Source of the DNA: Falsiroseomonas sp035644895
Lineage (GTDB): Bacteria; Pseudomonadota; Alphaproteobacteria; Acetobacterales; Acetobacteraceae
Assembly: GCA_035644895.1 (NCBI GenBank)
Contig: DASQNQ010000337.1
Span: forward strand, 1 to 14,232
Direction of reading: 5' to 3'
DNA: 14,232 nucleotides
Part shown: piece by piece, positions 5,796-12,309 of the stretch
Position numbering within the stretch: position 1 is the first letter of the stretch
How the letters are laid out: each line of letters starts with the position of its first letter
The notes under the pieces: model-generated
Database searches by the model: none
What the model was told of the DNA's origin: nothing
Seen by the model: the letters and a program-made list of their open reading frames with translations, nothing else
Translations under genes and position numbers: made by a program

Positions 5796-6978
5796 AGCCG
5801 AGCATGGCCTGCACGACCGGCAGCCGGAAGCGGTCGAGCGAGAGGCTCTCATGCACCGCGACGGCATCCTCGCCCAGGATGCGCGTCCCGATGACGGAGC
5901 GGGCGTAGAAGGGCGTGTCCTCCAGCGTCCGGACCAGGCGGGGCGAGGCGCCCGGCTCGGCCCGGGTGGGGCGGGGGATGCGCCAGATGCGCGTGCGGGG
6001 AAGCTCCGCCTCCGCCTGCGGCGCGATCTCCTCCACCCCACCGCCGGGCAGGGTGCGCAGCGCCAGCGCCTGCGACGTGCCGTCGCGCCGGCGGGCGTTG
6101 TAGAGGATGGCGGTCCCGTCGCGCAGCTTCGCGCGGCACCAGTCCCAGTCCACGAAGTCGGATTCGAGCGGCGCATCGCCCTCGTTCGTGTCGAAGTAGG
6201 CGGGCCCCGACCAGCTCAGCCCCGGCTGGTCGAAGGCGACCTCGACGCGGGACGCGGCCGAGATCGGCGACCAGCGGTGCCGCCCGGCGGCGTCCAGGGT
6301 GAAGACCCGCCCGTTCAGCCCGCCCGTGTGCAGCCGCACCGTGCCCCGCAGGCGGGAGGGCAGGGGGGCCGTCACCTCCTCGATCTGGAAGCTCAGCGTC
6401 GCCCCGTCCCAGTGCAGCGCGCTCGGCCCGATGGCGAGGTTGCTCCCGTCCCGCCACACCTTCGATGCGCCGCGCTCGGTCAGCGCCCAGCGCCGCGTTT
6501 CGCCGTACAGGGCCACGTTGAGCGCCGCGTGGTTCACCGGATCCGTCGGCCCGCGCCGCCGCGCAAACGCGTACCAGGGCGAAAAGACGCTGCCGAGGAA
6601 GGCGATCAGCGTGATCCCGTGGCGCCCGTCGTCGCTCAGCGCGTCGACGTACCACCAGACATAGCCGTCCCGCGCGACCGGGCGGTCGAAGCGAGGTCCC
6701 GCGAAATGCTCGCCGCCGCCAGGCGTCCCGACAGCGCCGCCATCGGCACGCCCGCCCCCGGATGGGCGCTGCCCCCCGCCAGGTAGAGCCCCGGCAGCGA
6801 GGTCCGGCTCCCCGGCCGCGCGAAGCTCGCCGCCCAGCCGTGGTTCGCCCGGCCGTACAGGGCCCCCCCCGTCGCCGGGAACAGCGCCTCGAAGTCCCGC
6901 GGCGTTGTCTGCACAAGGTCCCGGGGCGTCAGCCGCAGGCCGCAGCGTTCCATCAGGGCGAAGGCCGCCTTCCGGCAT
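5770..6978 (-). CDS. crtC: Acyclic carotenoid 1,2-hydratase CrtC (start unresolved)
   Basis: CrtC (hydroxyneurosporene synthase) adds water to the 1,2 double bond of neurosporene- or lycopene-type carotenoids. The conserved body begins near 6699 with GPRFDRPVARDGYVWWYVDA and continues through ITLIAFLGSVFSPWYAF, NHAALNVALYG and YFDTNEGDAPLESDFVDWDW, all typical of the family. It makes up about 309 of the 402 residues. The oddity is the start. In this frame there is no ATG, GTG or TTG between the ATG at 6978 and a GTG inside the conserved domain (residue 148, near 6537). The coordinates use the ATG at 6978, which would add a low-complexity extension of about 93 residues encoded out of frame within crtD (343-base overlap). 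That extension is unlikely to be real; the true start is probably near 6700-6760 and non-canonical, or a frameshift is involved. Confidence 0.85.
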   Translation of the reverse strand: MPEGGLRPDGTLRPAADAPGPCADNAAGLRGAVPGDGGGPVRPGEPRLGGELRAAGEPDLAAGALPGGGQRPSGGGRADGGAVGTPGGGEHFAGPRFDRPVARDGYVWWYVDALSDDGRHGITLIAFLGSVFSPWYAFARRRGPTDPVNHAALNVALYGETRRWALTERGASKVWRDGSNLAIGPSALHWDGATLSFQIEEVTAPLPSRLRGTVRLHTGGLNGRVFTLDAAGRHRWSPISAASRVEVAFDQPGLSWSGPAYFDTNEGDAPLESDFVDWDWCRAKLRDGTAILYNARRRDGTSQALALRTLPGGGVEEIAPQAEAELPRTRIWRIPRPTRAEPGASPRLVRTLEDTPFYARSVIGTRILGEDAVAVHESLSLDRFRLPVVQAMLGFKVPRALR

Positions 6979-8159
6979 GGCTCAGTCTCCATTTCGGCGC
7001 GATCGCCGGTCGGTGGTGCGTTGACGAGGACGAGCAGGCGCTCCGGCCCGCCGGGCGCCGTGCCCTCGTCGTTGCGGTCCTGCGCGCAGACATAGACGGT
7101 CGGTTCCTCCGGCAGGCGCCGCTGCGCGAGGATCCGGTCGAACTCCGCGGCGTAGTCGCGGGAGAAGAAGACGCTGTGCCGCACCAACGGGAAGCCCTCC
7201 GCCTCGGCCAGCATGGACCAGGTCACGGCCGAGAGGGACCGGTCCGCCGGGTTCGCCCGCTCCGCCGCGCGGGAGGCAGGCACGCCGAACAGCCCCCCGG
7301 CCAGCGCCGCGGCGTCGGCGTTCAGCATGACGGCGTCGCCCGCGATTCGCTCGCCATCCGCGAGCCGCACGCCGGCCGCGCGGCCGCGCTCCACCAGGAT
7401 CTCCGCCACATGCGCGCCGTAGCGGAACCGTGCGCCGTGCGCGGCGGCCACGCCCTCCAGCGCGCGGGCGACCCGGTGCATGCCCCCCTCCACCGTCCAG
7501 ACGCCCGCCTGCTCGACATGCGCGATCAGCATCAGCGTCGCAGGTGCGAGATAGGGCGAGGAGCCGGTGTAGGTCGCGTAGCGCCCGAAGAGCTGGCGAA
7601 GCCGCGGATCGCGGAAATGCTCGCCGAGCGCCTTCCACATGGTCGCGAAGGGCGAGACGCCCCAGAGGCCCATGAGCCCGAAGGGGCCGGCACTGGCGAC
7701 GAGGGAGAAGGGCGTGGGCCGCTCCGCGCGGATGAAGGGGCGCTCCAAAGCCTCGTAGATGCGCCGCGCGCGGGCGGAAAAATCGCGGAAGCCGCGCGCT
7801 TCTGCTGCCCCGGCGAACTGGCCGATGGCATCCTCGGACCGGGCCGGATCGGCGAAGAGGTCGAGGCGCTCCGACGCGCTCCAGGCATGGCGCGCGAGCA
7901 CCTCCAGCGGACGGAGGGCGAGGTGGTCCTCCAGCCGTTCACCCGCCTCGCCGAACAGCTCGTCGAAAACCCAGCGCATGGTGAAGACGGTCGGGCCGGA
8001 ATCGATTGCTGCGCCGCCGGCCTCCACGACCCGCATCTTGCCGCCCGGTGCCGCCGCGCGCTCGAGCACGGTGACGGCGTGGCCCTGCGCGGCGAGCGCG
8101 AGCGCGGCTGAGAGGCCACCCACGCCTGCGCCGACGATGATGGTCCGTGAACCCGCCAT
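6636..8159 (-). CDS. crtD: Carotenoid 3,4-desaturase (methoxyneurosporene dehydrogenase) CrtD
   Basis: FAD-dependent desaturase that introduces the C-3,4 double bond into hydroxylated or methoxylated acyclic carotenoids. The N-terminal dinucleotide-binding motif IIVGAGVGGLSAALALAAQG covers residues 7-26, with the acidic ribose-binding residue in VLER and PGGKMR after it. The C-terminal FAD motif GLYLAGGSAHPGAGVPMAAL is the CrtD form of the family signature. At 507 aa the length is normal. The start at 8159 (MAGSRTIIVG) is preceded by GGGAGG at a short three-base spacing; an in-frame ATG at 8180 would add seven residues and lies closer to the operator. It is transcribed divergently from crtE and overlaps the reading frame of crtC downstream. 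A run of eight G (minus strand, 6863-6870) sits in the coding sequence. Confidence 0.93.
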   Translation of the reverse strand: MAGSRTIIVGAGVGGLSAALALAAQGHAVTVLERAAAPGGKMRVVEAGGAAIDSGPTVFTMRWVFDELFGEAGERLEDHLALRPLEVLARHAWSASERLDLFADPARSEDAIGQFAGAAEARGFRDFSARARRIYEALERPFIRAERPTPFSLVASAGPFGLMGLWGVSPFATMWKALGEHFRDPRLRQLFGRYATYTGSSPYLAPATLMLIAHVEQAGVWTVEGGMHRVARALEGVAAAHGARFRYGAHVAEILVERGRAAGVRLADGERIAGDAVMLNADAAALAGGLFGVPASRAAERANPADRSLSAVTWSMLAEAEGFPLVRHSVFFSRDYAAEFDRILAQRRLPEEPTVYVCAQDRNDEGTAPGGPERLLVLVNAPPTGDRAEMETEPCRKAAFALMERCGLRLTPRDLVQTTPRDFEALFPATGGALYGRANHGWAASFARPGSRTSLPGLYLAGGSAHPGAGVPMAALSGRLAAASISRDLASTARSRGTAMSGGTSTR

Positions 8160-8189
8160 GAGCCTCCCGCAGATCGGCATTGACTTGGG

Positions 8190-8207
8190 TGTCAATACCA
8201 GTTGACA
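8190..8207. promoter_or_regulatory. Perfect PpsR/CrtJ operator in the crtD-crtE divergent region
   Basis: TGTCAATACCAGTTGACA fits TGTC-N10-GACA exactly and is a perfect 6-bp inverted repeat (TGTCAA/TTGACA). Each half reads TTGACA outward, towards crtE on the plus strand and towards crtD on the minus strand, so a single palindrome could carry the -35 elements of both divergent promoters. No convincing -10 hexamers are visible. Repressor binding here would silence both transcripts at once. Confidence 0.75.
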
Positions 8208-8220
8208 GTCTTGCATGACA
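8203..8220. promoter_or_regulatory. Second, imperfect PpsR/CrtJ-like site near crtE
   Basis: TGACAGTCTTGCATGACA matches TGTC-N10-GACA except for A in place of T at the third base. It overlaps the perfect site at 8190-8207 by five bases and lies on the crtE side. It could extend repressor contact or be a chance partial match, since the overlap makes simultaneous binding to both sites on one DNA face doubtful. Confidence 0.35.
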
Positions 8221-8272
8221 AGCAGATCGGACAGGGCTCGCGCCCACCCGATCCCGGTTCGGGAGGCGGAGC

Positions 8273-9139
8273 ATGGATGCCGTGGTGCGGATCGAGCGGG
8301 CCCTCTCGGATGCGCTCGCACTGACGGCCCTGGGCGGGTGTCCGCCACGCCTCGCGGAGGCGATGCACCACGCCGTGTTCCCGCGCGGCGCGCGCGTCCG
8401 CCCGCGGCTCGTGCTGGCGGTCGCGGCAGCCTGCGGCGGCGACGACACGCGCCTGACGGATGCGGCCGCCGCGGCGATCGAACTTCTGCACTGCGCCTCC
8501 CTCGTGCATGACGACCTGCCCTGCTTCGACGATGCCGAGATGCGGCGCGGCCGTCCCTCCGTCCACCGCGCGCATGGCGAGCCGTTGGCCGTGCTGGCGG
8601 GCGACGCACTGATCGTGCTCGCCTTCCAGGCGCTGGCCCGCACGGGCGGGGAGTGCTCGCGCGTGGTCGCGCTGACGGGGTGCGTCGGCGCGGCCGTCGG
8701 CGTCCCGCGCGGCATCGTCGCTGGCCAGGCCTGGGAATGCGAGCGCCTGTCCGACATCGCCGAGTACCACCGCCAGAAGACCGGCGCCCTGTTTGCTGGC
8801 GCCGCGATGGCGGGCGCGCTCTCGGCCGGGCAGGAGGGCGACCCCTGGCGTGCCTTCGGTGCACTGCTCGGGGAGGCGTACCAGGCCGCCGATGACATCG
8901 GCGACGCGGCCGGCGAGGCGGAGGAGATGGGCAAGCCGACCGGCCGTGACGCCGCGCTCGGCCGGCCGAGCTGGGCGCGGGAACTCGGCATCCCCGGCGC
9001 AGTCCGGCGCCTGCAGGAGTTGGCCGGCGCGGCGGTCGCCGCGATACCGCCCTGCCCTGGCGCGGGCGACCTGAAGGCGCTGGTGATGTCGGAGTCGCGG
9101 CGGCTTCTGCCGAAGCGCCTCGACGTCGCTGCGGCCTGA
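8273..9139 (+). CDS. crtE: Geranylgeranyl diphosphate synthase CrtE
   Basis: Makes geranylgeranyl diphosphate from isopentenyl diphosphate and shorter allylic diphosphates, feeding phytoene synthase and, in this pathway context, the bacteriochlorophyll tail. The 288-residue protein has both trans-prenyltransferase aspartate motifs. LVHDDLPCFDDAEMRRG has its aspartates between residues 80 and 87, and YQAADDIGD lies at about 203-211. ARVRPRLVL near residue 42 is the substrate-binding arginine region. The ATG at 8273 follows GGGAGG at 8261-8266 with a six-base spacer. It is divergent from crtD across a shared PpsR/CrtJ operator, and the crtF start codon follows four bases after its stop. Confidence 0.94.
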   Translation: MDAVVRIERALSDALALTALGGCPPRLAEAMHHAVFPRGARVRPRLVLAVAAACGGDDTRLTDAAAAAIELLHCASLVHDDLPCFDDAEMRRGRPSVHRAHGEPLAVLAGDALIVLAFQALARTGGECSRVVALTGCVGAAVGVPRGIVAGQAWECERLSDIAEYHRQKTGALFAGAAMAGALSAGQEGDPWRAFGALLGEAYQAADDIGDAAGEAEEMGKPTGRDAALGRPSWARELGIPGAVRRLQELAGAAVAAIPPCPGAGDLKALVMSESRRLLPKRLDVAAA

Positions 9140-9143
9140 GGCG

Positions 9144-10277
9144 GTGTCCGCCGGCCTGACCGGCCTGCCATTGCCCTCCTGGCGCGACCGGCTGCTCGGC
9201 TGGCGTGACCGCCTCGTCTCCGACGCGCGTTTCCGCGCCTGGGCCGCGCGCTTCCCGCTGACGCGGCCGGTGGCGCGCGCGCGGGCGGGCGCGCTGTTCG
9301 ATCTCTGCGCGGGCTTCGTCTATTCGCAGGTTCTGCTGGCCTGCGTGCGGCTGCGCGTCTTCGACATGCTGCGCGACGGGCCGCGTAGCGCTGCGGAGTT
9401 GGCGGCGCGGATGGACCTGCCGCCCGAGGCGGCCCGGCGCTTGCTGGATGCCGCGGCGGCGCTGCGGCTGCTCGATCGCCGGGGCGCGGGACTCTACGGC
9501 TTGGGCGCGCTTGGCGCGGCCATGCCGGGGAATGCAGGCGTCGCGGCGATGGTCGAGCACCACGCGATGCTCTACCGCGACCTTGCGGATCCGGTTGCGA
9601 TGCTGCGCGGCGGCCCAGGTGGCGGGGAGCTGCAGCGCTACTGGGCCTATGCGCGCAGCGGCGATCCCGCCGCGCTGCCCGGCGAGGACGTCGCCTCCTA
9701 CTCCGTCCTGATGGCCGCATCGCAGGCGATGGTGGCCGAGGAGGTGATCGGCGCCTACCCCGCGATCGAGCGGCATCGCTGCCTGCTGGATGTCGGTGGC
9801 GGGGAGGGCGCGTTCCTCTCGGCCGTCGCGGCGCACGCGCCCGGACTGAAGCTGATGCTGTTCGACCTGCCCGCCGTCGCGGACCGCGCCGCGCGGCGCC
9901 TGGGGCCGCGCCTGTCCGCCCATGGCGGCGACTTCTTCCGCGATCCCCTGCCGCCAGGCGCCGACATCGTCTCGCTCGTGCGCGTCGTGCACGACCACGA
10001 CGACGCGGCGGCGCTGCATCTGCTGCGCGCCGTCCGCGCCGCCCTGCCGCCGGGCGGGACGCTGCTGCTGGCCGAGCCGATGGCGGAGACGCGCGGCGCG
10101 GAGGCGATGGGGGCGGCCTATTTCGGCATGTACCTGTTCGCGATGGGATCCGGCCGTCCGCGGACCCTGGCCGAGCTGGGCGGGATGCTGCGCGAGGCAG
10201 GCTTCGCGCCGCCTCGCCTGCTGCGCACGCGGACGCCGCTGCTCGCGCAGGTGCTTGTCACGAGGACGGGCACGTGA
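9144..10277 (+). CDS. crtF: Demethylspheroidene O-methyltransferase CrtF
   Basis: SAM-dependent methyltransferase that methylates the C-1 hydroxyl of acyclic carotenoids, following CrtC and CrtD action in the spheroidene/spirilloxanthin pathway. The N-terminal half contains a dimerisation/winged-helix region (about residues 55-130: FDMLRDGPRSAAELAARMDL). The catalytic half has the SAM motif LLDVGGGEG (214-222), the acidic FDLP (240-243) and VVHDHDD (281-287), which carries the usual catalytic His. At 377 aa the length fits the plant-type O-methyltransferase family. The start is GTG at 9144; four untranslated bases separate it from crtE, so the pair is almost certainly one operon. Confidence 0.92.
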   Translation: MSAGLTGLPLPSWRDRLLGWRDRLVSDARFRAWAARFPLTRPVARARAGALFDLCAGFVYSQVLLACVRLRVFDMLRDGPRSAAELAARMDLPPEAARRLLDAAAALRLLDRRGAGLYGLGALGAAMPGNAGVAAMVEHHAMLYRDLADPVAMLRGGPGGGELQRYWAYARSGDPAALPGEDVASYSVLMAASQAMVAEEVIGAYPAIERHRCLLDVGGGEGAFLSAVAAHAPGLKLMLFDLPAVADRAARRLGPRLSAHGGDFFRDPLPPGADIVSLVRVVHDHDDAAALHLLRAVRAALPPGGTLLLAEPMAETRGAEAMGAAYFGMYLFAMGSGRPRTLAELGGMLREAGFAPPRLLRTRTPLLAQVLVTRTGT

Positions 10278-10285
10278 CCGGCTTG

Positions 10286-10303
10286 TGTCAATCTAACTTG
10301 ACG
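10286..10303. promoter_or_regulatory. PpsR/CrtJ site 1 at the bchC promoter (overlaps the -35)
   Basis: TGTCAATCTAACTTGACG matches TGTC-N10-GACA except for the final base (G for A). Its right half contains TTGACG (10298-10303), a plausible -35 element for bchC. The same TGTCAA/TTGAC core occurs in the crtD-crtE operator. Confidence 0.65.
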
Positions 10304-10325
10304 CCGGTAGACGTCTTGCTAACAT
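10298..10325 (+). promoter_or_regulatory. Putative sigma-70-type promoter of bchC
   Basis: TTGACG (10298-10303) as -35 and TAACAT (10320-10325) as -10 are separated by 16 bases. They match the consensus at five and four of six positions. Each hexamer lies in one of the two PpsR/CrtJ palindromes. The start site would be near 10332, giving a leader of about 25 bases before the bchC GTG. Confidence 0.5.
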
Positions 10326-10329
10326 GACA
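10312..10329. promoter_or_regulatory. PpsR/CrtJ site 2 at the bchC promoter (overlaps the -10)
   Basis: CGTCTTGCTAACATGACA has one mismatch to the consensus (C for T at base one). It begins exactly 8 bp after site 1 ends. This matches the published layout of the Rhodobacter capsulatus bchC promoter, where two CrtJ palindromes 8 bp apart cover the -35 and -10 and are bound cooperatively. Confidence 0.65.
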
Positions 10330-10355
10330 ACCAGCAGCCAGTCGGGAGTCCCAAT

Positions 10356-11291
10356 GTGGACGCCGTAGCGGTCCTTCTCAGCGAGCCGGAGCGCCTCTCC
10401 CTCCGTCGCCTAGACCTCTCCCCTCCCGGGGAAGCGGACGTGGTGGTGGATGTGGAATGGAGCGGCATCAGCACCGGCACGGAGCGCCTGCTCTGGACCG
10501 GCCGGATGCCGAACTTCCCCGGCATGGGCTATCCGCTGGTGCCCGGCTACGAGTCGGTGGGCTGCGTCGCCCAGGCCGGACCGCAGTCCGGCCGCCACGT
10601 CGGCCAGCGCGTCTTCGTCCCCGGTGCCTCCTGCTTCGGTGCGGTGCGCGGCCTCTTCGGCGGTGCGGCGTCGCGCCTCGTCGTGCCCGGCGCCCGTGCC
10701 ATCCCGATCCAGGAGAGCCTGGAGGAGCGCGGTGTCCTGCTCGCCCTGGCCGCCACCGCGCGGCATGCCATGGCTGGCGCGGCGCCGCCCGACCTGGTCA
10801 TCGGCCACGGCGTCCTCGGCCGCCTTCTGGCGCGCATCGCGATGGCGGAGGGCGGGGCGCCGCCCACCGTGTGGGAGCGTGACGCGAGTCGCGCCGAGGG
10901 TGCCGAGGGCTACCGCGTGCTGATGCCGGAGCAGGATGCGCGCCGCGACTACCGGGCCATCTACGACGCGAGCGGCGACGCCGAAATCCTGGACACGCTG
11001 ATCGCGCGGCTCGCCCCAGGCGGCGAAGTGGTGCTCGCCGGCTTCTACGCGGAGCGCCTGCACTTCTCCTTCCCGCCCGCCTTCATGCGCGAGGCGCGTC
11101 TGCGCGCCGCGGCGGAGTGGAAGCCGGCCGACCTTGCCGCGGTGAGCCGCCTGGTGTCCGAGGGGCGCCTGTCGCTCGACGGCCTGATCACGCATTGCCG
11201 CCTGGCGGCGGATGCGGAGGGGGCCTACCGCACGGCCTTCGCCGATCCGGCCTGCCTGAAGATGATACTCGACTGGAGGACAACGCCATGA
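10356..11291 (+). CDS. bchC: Bacteriochlorophyllide 3-hydroxyethyl dehydrogenase BchC
   Basis: Zinc-alcohol-dehydrogenase-like (MDR) enzyme that oxidises the C-3 hydroxyethyl group to acetyl, near the end of bacteriochlorophyllide a synthesis. The N-terminal part carries VEWSGISTGTERLLWTGRMP (about 33-52) and PLVPGYESVGCV (60-71), typical of BchC. The Rossmann-type segment DLVIGHGVLGRLLARI follows near residues 147-162. At 311 aa it is of normal length. The start is GTG at 10356, with GGGAG at 10344-10348; the ATG two bases upstream is out of frame and hits TAG after four codons. The TGA overlaps the bchX start (ATGA at 11288-11291), so bchC and bchX are translationally coupled. Two PpsR/CrtJ sites lie upstream. 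Confidence 0.95.
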   Translation: MDAVAVLLSEPERLSLRRLDLSPPGEADVVVDVEWSGISTGTERLLWTGRMPNFPGMGYPLVPGYESVGCVAQAGPQSGRHVGQRVFVPGASCFGAVRGLFGGAASRLVVPGARAIPIQESLEERGVLLALAATARHAMAGAAPPDLVIGHGVLGRLLARIAMAEGGAPPTVWERDASRAEGAEGYRVLMPEQDARRDYRAIYDASGDAEILDTLIARLAPGGEVVLAGFYAERLHFSFPPAFMREARLRAAAEWKPADLAAVSRLVSEGRLSLDGLITHCRLAADAEGAYRTAFADPACLKMILDWRTTP

Positions 11292-12304
11292 ACGCCACCC
11301 CGCGTCAGCCGGTCCCTCCCGCACGGCCAGGCATGACGGAGGCGCTCCGCGCGGAGGCCGCGATCGGGCCCGATCCCGTCCCGACGGGCGAGCCCGGGAA
11401 GAAGGCCCAGGTCATTGCCATCTACGGCAAGGGCGGCATCGGCAAGTCCTTCACCCTGGCCAACCTGAGCTACATGATGGCGCAGCAGGGCAAGCGCGTG
11501 CTGCTCATCGGCTGCGACCCGAAGAGCGACACCACCAGCCTGCTCTTCGGCGGCCGCTCCTGCCCCACCATCATCGAGACGTCGTCGAAGAAGAAGGCGG
11601 CGGGCGAGGCCGTGCAGATCGGCGACGTCTGCTTCAAGCGCGACGGCGTCTTCGCGATGGAGCTCGGCGGGCCGGAGGTCGGCCGCGGCTGCGGCGGCCG
11701 CGGCATCATCCATGGCTTCGAATTGCTGGAGAAGCTCGGCTTCCACCAGTGGGACTTCGACTACGTGCTGCTCGACTTCCTGGGCGACGTGGTTTGCGGC
11801 GGCTTCGGCCTGCCGATCGCCCGCGACATGTGCCAGAAGGTGATCGTCGTCGGGTCGAACGACCTGCAGTCGCTCTACGTCGCGAACAACGTCTGCTCGG
11901 CGGTCGAGTACTTCCGCAAGCTCGGCGGCAATGTCGGCGTGGCCGGCATGGTCATCAACAAGGACGACGGCACCGGGGAGGCGCATGCCTTCGCCGAGAA
12001 GGCCGGCATCCCGGTGCTCGCCGCGATCCCCGCGCATGAGGACATCCGCCGGAAGAGCGCGAACTACGAGATCATCGGAAGGCCCGGCACCGAGTGGGCA
12101 CCGCTGTTCGAGCAGCTCGGCCTGGCGGTCGCGGAGGCGCCGCCGCTGCGTCCTGCGCCGCTGACGCACGATGCGCTGCTCGGCCTGTTCAAGGGTGAGG
12201 CGGTCGGGCGCAACGTGGTGCTGAACCCGGCCACGATGGAGGACATGTGCGCGGCCGAGGTGCTGAACAAGCCGTCCCTCGAAGTCGTCTACGAGGGGGT
12301 GTGA
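11288..12304 (+). CDS. bchX: Chlorophyllide a oxidoreductase iron protein BchX
   Basis: NifH-like ATP-dependent reductase component of chlorophyllide a oxidoreductase (COR). As a homodimer bridged by one [4Fe-4S] cluster it passes electrons to BchYZ, which reduces ring B. The protein has 338 residues. The P-loop YGKGGIGKS covers residues 46-54, CDPKSDTTS (76-84) is switch I-like, and the cluster cysteines are C135 (GRGCGGRG) and C170 (VVCGGFG). VVGSNDLQSLYVANNV is characteristic of BchX. The N-terminal 38 residues before the core are Pro/Ala-rich, as is common in BchX. It starts in the ATGA overlap with bchC; bchY begins six nucleotides after its stop. Confidence 0.97.
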   Translation: MNATPRQPVPPARPGMTEALRAEAAIGPDPVPTGEPGKKAQVIAIYGKGGIGKSFTLANLSYMMAQQGKRVLLIGCDPKSDTTSLLFGGRSCPTIIETSSKKKAAGEAVQIGDVCFKRDGVFAMELGGPEVGRGCGGRGIIHGFELLEKLGFHQWDFDYVLLDFLGDVVCGGFGLPIARDMCQKVIVVGSNDLQSLYVANNVCSAVEYFRKLGGNVGVAGMVINKDDGTGEAHAFAEKAGIPVLAAIPAHEDIRRKSANYEIIGRPGTEWAPLFEQLGLAVAEAPPLRPAPLTHDALLGLFKGEAVGRNVVLNPATMEDMCAAEVLNKPSLEVVYEGV

Positions 12305-12309
12305 CGGCG

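Noticed and set aside
6636..10019. Very long minus-strand frame of 1127 codons joining crtD to the antisense of crtE and crtF
   Set aside because: Only the part from 8159 down encodes CrtD. The upstream part is Arg/Pro/Ala-rich antisense of crtE and crtF, crosses the crtD-crtE operator and has no protein-like pattern; GC-rich DNA commonly gives such open frames.
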